DNA of 64,000 nucleotides. Origin: Lineus longissimus. Its lineage: Eukaryota; Nemertea; Pilidiophora; Heteronemertea; Lineidae. Shown in pieces: positions 24,282 through 35,200 of the stretch. A program made the position numbers and the translations under genes. The notes beneath the pieces are model-generated. The model did not search any database. It was not told where the DNA came from and saw nothing but the letters and a program-made list of their open reading frames with translations. The stretch's first letter is position 1; every line of letters starts with the position of its first letter. The stretch covers positions 11,474,501-11,538,500 of the forward strand of contig NC_088311.1 of assembly GCF_910592395.1 (NCBI RefSeq). The letters run 5' to 3'.

Positions 24282-24944
24282 CGGATAGTTTCCCATCGAT
24301 TTCTCTTGGTATCGGGCAGCACGCACTCCGGCAGTAACATGTATTTTTTAAACACATAAAACTAGAAAAGCATAAATATATTATAGGCCTATCATAAATC
24401 AGGGAGTTGTAAAATCCAGGCCGGTAGGATGCCTACAAGAATAGCCTAATAATTGATTCCTTATCGCCGGGTTCGTTATTTAAGCCCACATCAAGCCTAT
24501 ACAAGGTGGTTGGATAGACTTCCAACGAATTTTATCATTTTTGAAAATCTATCGGAATGCGCAGTGTTTTAGTGTCGCTTTAAAAGTTCACTGACGAAAC
24601 TACATGTACGACGACTCCTGGTGTTGGCGGTATACTATAATGACAGCCACGTGAACATAAAGCGCGGGTGACCGGATGGCACTTGACATTGACACAAACT
24701 GAATTCGCGGATATAACTTATTTCAAAATCAATTGCATGGACTAAACACTGGAGTACCTTTGGAAATAAAGAAACGTCAAAATATCATAATCGATTTACT
24801 AGGTAAGTCTCGATATTTTCACTGACAGTTTATTATATTGCATCCTGAGAAATTCAGGGACTCAATTGCTGCTGCGTCGTATATACATGTATAGTAGGTT
24901 TCTTTGAAAAAGATGTGTCATGTTCAGTGTTTTGAGCGAGACTG
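24282..24944. other. 3' flank of SET gene, no other gene
   Basis: No coding pattern was seen. AATAAA occurs near 24,764 and could serve as a polyadenylation signal, about 480 bp after the stop. TAGGCCTA occurs near 24,385. Confidence 0.4.
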
Positions 24945-25884
24945 CCCTACTAAAAATATCTAAGTGGTGACTGAAGGGTGTTCTAGGGTATTCTATGGTG
25001 TTATGTGTTGGGCCAAAGGGTGCCCTGTAGTGGACCAGATTGACGTGTGGTGCACACAATGCTGTCCTGTGGTGCACATAATCCCACATGGAGTGTGCTG
25101 TGGTGGTCTGTGTGGTGTACAAAGGCTGCTATGTGGTGAATATAATGAGCGATATTTTGAAGGGTGTCTGTAGGGTATTATTTGCTGTGAGGTAAAATGA
25201 AGGGTACTTTCGCTGCCTATACTGTCCCTTTAAGTAAAATTCTACACAGCCCAACTGCATTAAAATTTATTTGGCTATTGTTGTAAGCTATTACCACTAT
25301 GATTATAAAAAAGTACACTACATTTCATTAAAAAAAAGATACAAGAAAAGTTTGGATTTGGTACATGTGAAACCACTGTAATGATCATTTTACATTTGTA
25401 CTGGAGCTGCCAAGTCTGAACACTCCTTAGGCTTGACGGCCTATTGGCTATCACTAAAGTCTTCTTTTGTTCTGTTGAAATTTCAACACGGTTCGACTGA
25501 TGGAGTCTGCATTCCTTTCAGGGATGAACAGACTCAGAGGAATCAGCCTACAAGATAGCACCACAGAGTCTGTGTGTGGGTTGTTTTTTTTTTGTTTCAT
25601 AAGAACCCATAAACACCCAACAAACACCTCAGAATATCCCACACAGTGTGTGTGGTAACTCTGGGGTAAAGTGTGTGGTAACTCTGGGGTAAAGTGTTCA
25701 ATAAGAACCCATAAACACCTCAGAATATCCCACATATTTGTGGGGTATTTTGTTTCAAAAGAACCCACGGACCACTTCATGAACACCACATAAACATCCT
25801 TCAGCTTGTCTGAGGTTTTCTGTGGTGATTCAGAGGTGTTGAAGGGTGTTTTTTGAGGTGTTTTAGGAATTATTTTTAGTAGGG
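24945..25884. mobile_element. Non-autonomous element with 14-bp inverted ends
   Basis: CCCTACTAAAAATA at 24,945-24,958 is matched exactly in reverse complement at 25,871-25,884. The interior is rich in short direct and inverted repeats of GTGTGGTG, ACACCTC and AACCCATAAACACC, including a doubled GTGTGGTAACTCTGGGGTAA at about 25,648-25,696. No transposase or clear target duplication was seen. The family is unknown. Confidence 0.5.
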
Positions 25885-26788
25885 TGTGCCTATCATGCCC
25901 GGTTTTTCAGGGTCAACAGCAGAGCGACCGGTTTTTCCGAGACTTGGGTCAAGGCTCATGCCTGTGACAGTGCGGTCAGGACATTTCATGGACATCCTGA
26001 ACTTTATGGTCAGCCTCCCTCCGGCCTCGTTATATACCATACAGTACTGACATCATCCTGACAAATCCGGCCTTTTCACTCGATATGTTTACTCCCTCAA
26101 AGAAAAACATGCGTAAGCAAGGAGGAGTCGTGTTGTAGGCCCTGTTTGCAAGAGGATGTACTGACATATCAGGTCATTCAATCGATACATCACGCTCCCT
26201 CAGACAGAAACATGCGTAGGCCCAAGGAGGAGTCGTGAATGCATGTTGTAGACCCCGTTTGCAGGAGGATGAATGAACAATCCCGGGTGAACATTCCGGC
26301 ATGTAGATCTTGGTACGACCCAAAAACTGGTCATCGCGGTTGGGCTTTAATGAGGCCTGACTTGAAGATTCATTGCCACCACCAAATAGTTCCTTTTAAC
26401 TCCTAATAATGATATGCAGGATGACTCAGAATTAAGTGCTACATTTCTGTCTATCAATTCATACTACGTATTGCGATTGTTAATGAAATTGTGAAAACTT
26501 TCCAGTGTGTCTGTTGTGAGATTGATGTCTTCTAGGGAGAAAGCTGCCCAGTAAAACGTATATAGACGTTGGGTTTGGGGGGGGGGGGGGGGGGCTAAAT
26601 AGCATGCACTTATAAGCATGCGGGGAAGACAGAGCCGTGATCATTCCATGGAGCTGTTGCGGTGCGCAAACATCTGGGAAAGTTTTTTATATCGGCTAAA
26701 AAAAAAGGAACACGTTTTATCAACTCTTTCAGCTTTTATTGATTTCATGTGTCCAAATCAGATCAGTGAGTTTCTGCAGTAGTGAGTT
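25885..26788. repeat. Spacer with a two-copy direct repeat and an 18-G run
   Basis: Around 26,100-26,285 a block of about 115 bp (AAACATGCGTAAGCAAGGAGG, then TTGTAGGCCCTGTTTGCA) is present twice in tandem, with a third relative at 2,000-2,050. An uninterrupted run of 18 G occupies about 26,577-26,594. No gene was seen. Confidence 0.5.
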
Positions 26789-26904
26789 TCCGCATTGCTC
26801 ACGAACAACGATTACGATCACGATTTCTTTGTAGTTGAACAGATTACATGCACTTATATACAAAAGAATTCGTAATCGTGATCGTTGTTCGTGAGCAATG
26901 CGGA
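26789..26904. repeat. Perfect 24-bp inverted repeat (hairpin)
   Basis: The arm TCCGCATTGCTCACGAACAA plus CGAT (26,789-26,812) is repeated exactly in reverse complement at 26,881-26,904. The adjoining inner sequence (ATTACGATCACGAT versus TTCGTAATCGTG) is also palindromic with a small shift. The loop is about 68 bp. It could be a small MITE or a hairpin RNA source; no further support was seen. Confidence 0.7.
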
Positions 26905-27965
26905 AAATCACGGCGTTTCAGTCAGCAAGGTTTAATCAGGGTCCATCCTGATCATCATGTACTATAGTAGTCTTGCTGTCTACATGTACGTGTACAAAGT
27001 CCCCAAACAGACCCTTGTCCTTGTCTTCATCGTATTTTAACTACATTTATGCTTTTTTTGACGTACACACATATCGCCGATTTCGCACACGTCCTTGACG
27101 TAAACTTTCACGAATGATCCAGAACGAAGTGATTCATTCAAGGGCAGACTGCCATGTAGGAAGAGCACTACTACACCAGCTATACGTTGGCTTATGTTGT
27201 CTCTTTTTGTCAGGGGAAATAAGAAAAGGAATTAGCCAACCATATAGAAGCTGTTACCTTTTATTTAGTATATATGGAGTATATATGGGATGCAAACAAC
27301 GGTTTCGGTTTCGCGAACATTAACCCCTGATTTCTTAAGAGTGACATATCCGTGATGATAATGTAAAAGTCCATGGTTTCGAGCAGCGGGTACAAACGCA
27401 GGACATCCCAACAGATGCAGAAAATGACATGAGGACTTTAAGGGCCATCTGTGATCTGATTTTTATGGTTGTTCGTAAATTTTTTTTTCTTCAGCTAATG
27501 GCTTTTAATGAACTATCAAAAGACCAAAATTCTTAAGACTTGTGTTCAATAGCTACCCCAAAATCGTTTTGTACTGTACAAAAAGACAGAATTATCGGTC
27601 GCATGGTTGAAAGACTGTAGGCCTACAAAATTGAGAAAAACGAAAAGAGCTCAACCCAGGCCTCTGGAAAACATCAGCGTAAAATGGCAGGATGACCCAG
27701 ATTACAGAGTGTCTCTCAATAAAAGACAAATATATCACTGTATGATTAATGGTAATTGCATTCACACCCAGATTCATCAAAACAAATAGACGTGACTACA
27801 TTTACATGTAGGCCTACATGAAGTACAATACGAGTAGAATATTACATATGTAAGCAGGATCAAGTGAAATGAAACTGGTTGATACGTTTTGTATTGACCT
27901 TCTCACCTCTGAGAATAAACAGTACAAAAACTCGGGTCAGAAATTACTTGTGAGTCGTATTGTTA
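26905..27965. other. No gene recognised
   Basis: Only short frames are present. Because it lies downstream (minus strand) of the protease frame, a reverse transcriptase would be expected here if the LTR element were complete; none is visible on either strand. TAGGCCTA occurs near 27,618 and 27,810. Confidence 0.45.
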
Positions 27966-29239
27966 TCACAAGTAAACTTCTACACGGAATTGCGGGTAGG
28001 TTAAATTGAGACGTACTGTATACTGGACATCTGCCTCACAAGAAGCTCTTGTCAAATGCGTCTGTAACATCTCCCGTGGAACTTGCCTGAAAGTATGAGA
28101 AAACTCACCCAAGTCAGTAAACGCTACTGGTTTATCAGAACTTAGAGAAATTGATCTTTTCCCCGTATTAGTGACTTGAACAGTACACGTGCCCTTCTTA
28201 AGCTTTACAAGTATATGAGATGGACAAAATCTGGTCAAATATTTACCAGAGTGTAGAAGGATCTCAGAATTTTTCAATACTTTTAGAAACTTACCTTTCA
28301 CCAATACATGTTTTGTTTCTCCGGGTTTGATGATACTACGGTTGACAGGTGTGAACCAAACCTTCTTTGGTCTCACAGTAAAAGTACGGGTTGCAAAATC
28401 TAATGAACCATTCAAAGCGGACAACGTAGAGGCTCCTACCAACACATCTGGGCCAGTCAGGTTGTCTACTATGCAGGCATAAATTCTCAACCTACAACCC
28501 TGAATAGAAACTTCGAATGATAGTGCTTGATTAGTATGTAGATATTCTCCATTACCAATTTTGAAGCAACGTGGTGCAATATCAAATGCTGGCAAGCTAC
28601 TAAGAAACTTCGATTTCTGTATACAAGAACCTAAAATAAGACTAGAAGTTGCTCCTGAATCAAACAATAAGAGAATACCCTCTTTACTATCAAGATAGCC
28701 TTTGGCATAATTATTAGCTGTTAACTGTATGGCTGTAGTGTCAGTACCTAAAAATTCAGATGGGTCTTCAGCTTTTCTAACAGTTTCTCGGGGTAACTCA
28801 ATTGGTCCATCTGAACCACCCCCTACTAAAAAATTCTGATCTCTATTGGGTCGTCTGGGTCGCCATGACTGTCCTGACCTACCTGAGCCTGGGTCTTGCT
28901 GAAAGGAAGACTGGTTCATCATGTGATCGGCTTGCGTCTGGAACATAGGGTGCTGACTTTGTTGGGCTGGAAATGGAGAGGGTTGTCCCTGTTGAGCTTG
29001 AAATGGAGAGGACTGTCCCTGTTGACCTTGTGCCATCTTGAGGTAACTCCAACACTTTCTCCATCCATGACCAAACTTCCCACAGAAATGACACTGGAAC
29101 GGACGGTATCCCTTGTTTTGCGGGCGATCAGTTGACCTTCTAGGACTGGGTTCTCGTTGTTGATCCTGGGTGGGAGTACGAGGACGAGAGGGGCTATTAG
29201 ATCGATGACGATACCCGTGTCCGAACTCATTCCTCGACT
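27966..29239 (-). pseudogene. LTR-retrotransposon zinc knuckle plus aspartic protease, no RT
   Basis: This frame is open from about 29,239 to the TGA at 27,966; the first internal ATG is at 29,036. It begins in a basic, Ser/Pro-rich segment, then shows a CCHC zinc knuckle (CHFCGKFGHGWRKC, 29,052-29,093), a Gln/Pro-rich linker and a retropepsin motif LLLFDSGATSSL (Asp codon at about 28,661). These features belong to the Gag C-terminus and protease of Ty3/Gypsy-like elements. The frame stops about 230 residues after the active site without any reverse transcriptase. It overlaps the gag frame by about 320 nt in the -1 frame. Either an indel separated one ancestral gene, or a -1 frameshift joins them. 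A zinc knuckle lying after the shift favours the indel. Confidence 0.7.
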
Positions 29240-30022
29240 ATTGGGCCTATGATCATCATGACGACGACTTCCTGCTGCATTGCTGGCAAACTGCACCTGT
29301 AGGTCTTTGATGCTTGCTTCTAGTTCTTGAATGTCACTCTTGATGTCCCTTACATCTTGGGAGGGAGCTGCTACATGCACCTGATCTGTAAAGGATACAC
29401 TTTTCGGCATTATATCTAAGTACTTTTGGGCTAGATTGGCAAGAACTTGGGCATTGGCTCCAACTGGAGCGGTCATGACAACTGCTCTCTGGCATTCTTC
29501 TGGCAGAGAGTGTAAAAACTTTGTTCGGATCTGTTGATCATTGTAGTTTATCATCTGCCCTGTAATTCTTATCTTCTGCAAGAACTGCTCTGCAGATTCA
29601 CCTGTTTTGTAAACAATGTTGTCAAAGTATTTGACATTGGCAAACTCGCTATGCTGTTGGCTAAACCGCTGGATGAATGAGTCTCTCATATCATTCAGGT
29701 CTGTAAACATGCGACCATGTGCCCACAATCTTGCATTTCCTGCTAGGGACAATCTAAACCTAACCGTTACGGCTGGCATTGCTGCAGCATTGGGGTTGTC
29801 TAATCCATGGACCTGCAAATAGTCTGTAAAGAGATACCAATGACTGATCGCTTTCTCATTAGATACATCTTCACCAGTAAACTTAGGGTCTGGAAGAAAA
29901 TCTGCTGGTCTAAGTACTGGTTGAGCTGGGGCTGCACCTGGAGCTGGAGCTGGGGCTGGAGCTGGAGCTGGAGCTGGAGCTGGAGCTGCGGCTGGGGCTG
30001 CACCTGGAGCTGGGTCTGCCAT
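28919..30022 (-). CDS. LTR-retrotransposon Gag (capsid-like), C-terminus frameshifted
   Basis: From ATG at 30,022 this frame gives 367 residues. Residues 1-34 are an Ala-Pro repeat coded by GCTGGA-type hexamers. Residues about 45-230 resemble the retrotransposon gag capsid fold, with the hallmark LSLAGNARLW (91-100) followed by a segment ending FIQRFS. A short heptad-like helix (DIKSDIQELEASIKDLQ) follows. After about residue 265 the frame no longer encodes Gag-like sequence; the zinc knuckle continues in the neighbouring -1 frame. No flanking LTR pair was found, so this is a partial element, or possibly a domesticated gag-protease. The latter would need evidence of selection. Confidence 0.7.
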   Translation of the reverse strand: MADPAPGAAPAAAPAPAPAPAPAPAPAPGAAPAQPVLRPADFLPDPKFTGEDVSNEKAISHWYLFTDYLQVHGLDNPNAAAMPAVTVRFRLSLAGNARLWAHGRMFTDLNDMRDSFIQRFSQQHSEFANVKYFDNIVYKTGESAEQFLQKIRITGQMINYNDQQIRTKFLHSLPEECQRAVVMTAPVGANAQVLANLAQKYLDIMPKSVSFTDQVHVAAPSQDVRDIKSDIQELEASIKDLQVQFASNAAGSRRHDDHRPNSRGMSSDTGIVIDLIAPLVLVLPPRINNENPVLEGQLIARKTRDTVRSSVISVGSLVMDGESVGVTSRWHKVNRDSPLHFKLNRDNPLHFQPNKVSTLCSRRKPIT

Positions 30023-31715
30023 CTGTAGTGCTATAAAACTGAAAAACTAAGAGTTGACAAGTAGAAATCCTAGTATTTGAAATGGCAACGCATCACAAAC
30101 TATAACTACACGCAGTGTCAACACATTAAGTCTTCCCAGAGTTTAAAATTAGAAATGAAATGACCGTGAGTATAGCATGCCAATGGTTAGGAGTAATGCA
30201 TGAAGTTCCCTTGCACTACCACGCCTCAAAATGAAAAGCTGACCATGTCGGACAAATGAAAAGTTAACTTGGTAATAAGTAGGCCTATTCCTCCTAGTAA
30301 ATCAATTTAAGATAGGACTAAGTATAGCTACCGGACAAGGAAAACTGGCAAAGCTGGAAATCAAGAACGTTATAGCGAGCAAAAAGTTGACACAAACATT
30401 ACAATGTTGACACAAACATATACAATAATGCGACTAAAAGATACCACATATCTGTAACTTGATACCGATTGTCTATGAAGATGGAATATTATACAAACAA
30501 CAATAATGATCTAGAAACAGTAGAAGTAAACTAGTCTCTCATACAGAAAAACAGTGTGCATTATTCGAAGACATCTAAGGATCACTCCTGAAGATAACTG
30601 CATAGCGGGTAACAATGTCCATCACTGTTTGACGAGGGGTTGATCACGTTGAAACCTCCGACAATCCTTGTAGGTAGTACTGCAGTAGATAACCATCACC
30701 TGGTTACTGGCTATCACAACACCGTCACTGATGACGTCGACACTCACATACACTGGCAACATGAACTTCGTAAACCGCAGATTGACGATCACGAGACGAT
30801 AAGACATAGACCAGTACGAGTTTCACTATAGATCATGCACAGTTCGAGTTGACAATCCTGTGGTTGGACTTGGAGTCTGGTGAGACTAGATCTAGCGTAG
30901 GTATAGACAGTTTGAAGGAGTTTACACTTACTTCCTATCTCATGAAACATATCACTATCATATCAGTGTTCCAACATTGCACTCATCACTCCCTATCAGT
31001 AAAGCATCATCAGTATCCGAGTATGTGCTGCAACGTAACGTATAAGGTACACCATGTACACGGATAGTTTCAGTCACCTCTCTCCGATCCGATGAAGAAA
31101 ATGATAACAAAATGTTATCGTCAACAACCAGGTCACGATTGAGTGCACCAGCCACCACCACGTGCCACATGTACACAACACAGTAGTCAGTGCACACTCT
31201 ACATTTGAGTGTCCCCGATCGAGCACGCCATCCGCAAACTTGAAATGTTCGGATGAAAACGAAAACTACCGTCAAATTAACTCACTATTGCCCGGTGTTC
31301 GGCACCATGTTAAGTTCTCCTGGTTCCATTTTATTCAATAGAGGCAAGTCCTGGTTTATCGTAGAATATCACTTTATTATTCGAAATGACAATCTCCATC
31401 ACATGAACAAGCTGAGCGCGTCGCTCCTTCTCGGAAGATCCCGGATGCACAGGGTCTACACAACCCCTGCCCTAATTAAAGGAGTCTGGGCCTGCTCTAA
31501 ATATTGTGCTATTTTATATTTATACATCACAATATCAAGGACATCTAGGATTCATACATGAGTTTGTTTGCCATAAGGACATCTAGGATTCATACATTAG
31601 TTTGTTTGCCATGTCAAAGACATCTTGGATGGATGGTTGATTTTGTTTCATACAGCACAGTTAAGAAAAGACCACATTCCACAACCTCTCTCGACCATCA
31701 AACAACAAGACAATG
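30023..31715. other. Upstream flank of gag, no gene recognised
   Basis: This holds only short frames. If the gag element had a 5' LTR it should lie here on the minus strand, but no partner was found on the other side. TAGGCCTA occurs near 30,280. A 38-bp tandem repeat lies at 31,538-31,613, just before the BEL insertion. Confidence 0.4.
31538..31613 (+). repeat. 38-bp tandem duplication
   Basis: AGGACATCTAGGATTCATAC followed by ATKAGTTTGTTTGCCATA is present twice in a row (31,538 and 31,576), with a partial third start (AAGACATCTTGG) at about 31,617. Confidence 0.85.
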
Positions 31716-32174
31716 TGTTACGGCCAAAACTCCACTCTTGGTTTTATTTACAAACATTTTCATATGCACCCGGGTCACTGTCTTTAGGTCAAGCCTATCT
31801 TTAGAATCAAGGTGAGACACAGGTCGTTGGTCCCATAAGAGTCTGCGTCAAGCATCAAAGAGCATCAGAGCCCGTACCTTGTGTCGATTTCAACTGAGAA
31901 ATGGTGATAAAGCTTGTAGTAAATAATGTTAAGTGCCAGGCCATGAAGATTAAATAGGACTGAAGTTTCGGTAGGTGATATTTGATGTACTTCTTGTTTA
32001 GTTTTGAGTGCCTTATGGAGTTAAACTGAGGGTTGAAGATTCAGCCATTGTCTTAAAGATGCTTACACGTATGTGTGTGTAGTCTAGCACAACTAGTTAT
32101 ATGATTGGGTCTGTTAAGCAATAATTTGGCTATGAAGCATTAATTTCCATGAAGTTAAGCCCATGGTCAGCACA
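31716..32174 (+). repeat. 5' LTR of BEL/Pao element
   Basis: The LTR is 459 bp, starts TGTTACGGCC and ends GTCAGCACA. It differs from the 3' LTR at one position by eye. No strong TATA box was identified. Confidence 0.95.
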
Positions 32175-32204
32175 TCATTGACGAAACAGGTTTGAAGAAA
32201 GGAT

Positions 32205-32220
32205 TGGTACTCACAACAGG
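32205..32220 (+). other. Candidate tRNA primer-binding site
   Basis: TGGTACTCACAACAGG begins with TGG, as expected for pairing to a tRNA CCA end, and stops one base before the gag-pol ATG. It lies 30 nt after the LTR rather than directly next to it, and I cannot name the tRNA, so this is tentative. Confidence 0.35.
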
Positions 32221-32221
32221 T

Positions 32222-35200
32222 ATGGCTTTAAATTTTGATGCTAAGGGAAGAAGCCTGAGGGCCCGAAAGCCAACAGAGAAAGGTGCCGAATATTCGAAAG
32301 AGTTAAGGGCAGGAAACTTAAATAAGGTTTTAGAAAAGACTACCAAGGGTGTCTCAGGTATTAAAGATCTTCTTGAAGCAGGGGCCTCTCCTTCCGTTAT
32401 AGCGGAAGGGTACAAGAACTGGAGGGTGGACTACAAAGAATGTTTGAGTAGTTATGAGTCATACAATGAGGTATTACCACATGATTTGCAGAAGCAGGAC
32501 AAAGCCACCTTTAAACAATATGCAAAGGACCGATATAGTAATTTCAGAAAGGAAATGAGGTCATGGATAAAGGAACAAGACGTTAGTACAGACATAGGCC
32601 CTGGTGATAGCGTTTCCCAGATTGGATCTTGGGGATCACTGGTGTCAAGAACTTCACTAAGTTCCATCTCTTTTGCTCGGGCTCAAGAAGAGCATAAAAT
32701 TATTGAGCTTTCAGCTAAAGCAGCCGGTCTGAAGAAGCGTCAGGTCTTGGAACAGGCAAAGTTACGACTAGTGATGGAGGAGGCACAGTTAAAGCTTCAG
32801 GAGGAAGAAATCGAAATAGATACGGAGTCGGCCATCTCCAATGCCAAGGCCAAGGTGTTGACTCAGCTGGAGTCAGGGAGTTACCAGGCTTCCATGGCGG
32901 AAATCAAGTTGGCAGAGCAAGAGCCCAGGGACCATTCGCAGTATGCCAGCCCTATCAAAGCTGATCAAGCTCCACTGAGAGAGTCTGCAAAAACATTCGC
33001 TCCAAATCGAACACACACAGACGAAATTCACACACCACGATCCCTTGAAAACTTTCATCGCAATGGAACTACCTATTACTATCCTCCACCAGCTACCCAG
33101 ACGGCATCTAATGATGTACTTGTAACAATGATACAGGAGATGAAAAAGCCACAGTCAGACATCAAGAAATTCTCAGGAGACCCTCTGGAATACAGACGTT
33201 TTCTGAGACAATTTAATTCCCGCATTGTGGCCAACACCATCGATAGCGAAGAAAGGATAAATTACCTTGAACAGTACACGAGTGGCGAAGCTAATCGGAT
33301 TGTCATAGGCTATGCATGTATTGATGCTTACAACGGTTACCCAGGTGCCCTTAAGGAGTTAGAAGAACGCTATGGTGACCCAGAAAGAATAGCACATGCC
33401 TACATAAAGAAGGCCCTAGAATGGCCAATGGTCAAGGCTGACGATGCCAGAGGTCTAGATGAATTCTCAATATTTTTAGCAGAATGTGAGAATGCCGTCC
33501 AAGTTGATGGATCAATCAAAATTTTGGAATATCCAGACAACCTCACAAAGCTGGTGCTCAAGCTCCCATACTATCTTCACGACAGATGGAGAAACATAGT
33601 CGGCACAATTAAAGAAAGGAAAGGCATCGTGAGATTTGAGAACCTAGTCGCCTTTGTTAAGAAGGAAGCCAAGAAGTCCATCGACCCGGTCTGGGGCCGT
33701 GCAGCACTTGCAAAGGAAGACGGAAGGAATAAAGAAGCTCCCAGAGGTGGGAAGCCAGCGCCAGTCCAGGGAAGGTTCCGAGCCAAGGGAGCCTTTGCCA
33801 CAACAACTCCAACAACTCCGATACCCAAGAAGCAATGCCTCCACTGCGCAAACCCACAACACAGCATTGATCGATGTGACGCCTTTGCTGCTTTACCCAC
33901 GTGCGAAAGAGTCGAGATCGTGAAGGCAAAGCGAGCATGTTTTGGATGCCTAAAATTAGGTCACAGGAGTAAGGAATGTAGAACGCGGCTAACGTGTAGC
34001 CATTGTCAGAAGCGCCATCCAACGGTCTTGCATATGGATGGAGAACGTCCATACCAGCCATCCACCAAAACAGAAGAAAGGAAGATAGAAACGGCACCAT
34101 CCAAGCCTACTGTGAACTTTGCAGCAACAGAAAGTGATCCAGAAGTTACCATGGCTATTATACCAGTCAAGGTCAAGCTCAAGAGCAGCTACAGAACTAT
34201 AGACACATACGCCTTCCTAGATCCCGGCAGTACCGTCAACTTTTGTTCAGAGGAGTTAATGAGGAAACTAGGGGCCGGTGGGAGGAAGACAAGGATTACT
34301 CTAGATACCATGGGAACAGAGCATACAATGCAGACGTATGTTGTCAAAGACCTGGAGGTTTGTGACATCGAAGGCCATAGCTCTGTGGACATTTCTAAAT
34401 TGTACACGAAGGACAGCATCCCAGTGTCGTCCCGTCATATCCCAAAGAAGGAAGACATAATCAAGTGGCCCCATTTGAATGAGGTGAATCTTCCAGTTAT
34501 CACAAGCGAGGTCGGCCTCCTGATAGGAAACGGAGTTCCGGATGCCTATTCACCTCTGAAGTCCCTCACAGGTCCACCAGGAAGTCCTCATGCCGTTAAG
34601 ACACGACTCGGTTGGGTTACCTGGAATGTAGTTCGCAGCAGTAGTAGCTGCAACAGACCAGATATCGGCCATCCAGTAAACCATGTTGAAGTCACAGCAG
34701 TCGAAGAGCTAGAAAGGCTAGACAGACTAGTGAGAAGCTCCATCAATCTAGATTTTCCTGAGAAGGGAATAGAAGAAACTGAGTTTTCACAGGAGGACAA
34801 GCAGTTTATGAAGTTGATGGAAGAATCCATTCATGTCAAAGATGGTCATTATGAAATGAAGCTACCCTTTCGAAGAGAAGATGTCCGACTACCAAACAAC
34901 TACACCCAGGCCATGCAGCGTCTTTCCAGCCTCAAAAACAAGATGAGCTGGAATTCCAAGTTCCACCAAGATTACAGAGTTTTTATGCATGAGATTATCA
35001 ACAAGGGATATGCCGAAGAAGTCCCAGCAGATGAATTAAATCCAGATGACGGTAAAGTGTGGTACATCCCCCACCATGGGGTGTACCACCCAAGAAAGCC
35101 TGAAAAGATACGAGTAGTCTTTGATTGCTCAGCAAAGTATGCTGGAATATCTATTAATGATGTACTACTTCAGGGCCCCAACCTTACGAACAACCTGGTT

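Noticed and set aside
29800-30028. Short frames opposite the gag Ala-Pro region
   Set aside because: They arise from the GCTGGA-type hexamer repeat and are low complexity.
31716-32174. LTR pair for the gag-protease locus at 28-30 kb
   Set aside because: The only LTR pair in the area belongs to the BEL element on the plus strand, confirmed by its own CAATG duplication.
32192-32221. Start of the BEL polyprotein at 32,192
   Set aside because: That codon is TTG; the first in-frame ATG is 32,222, right after the candidate primer-binding site.
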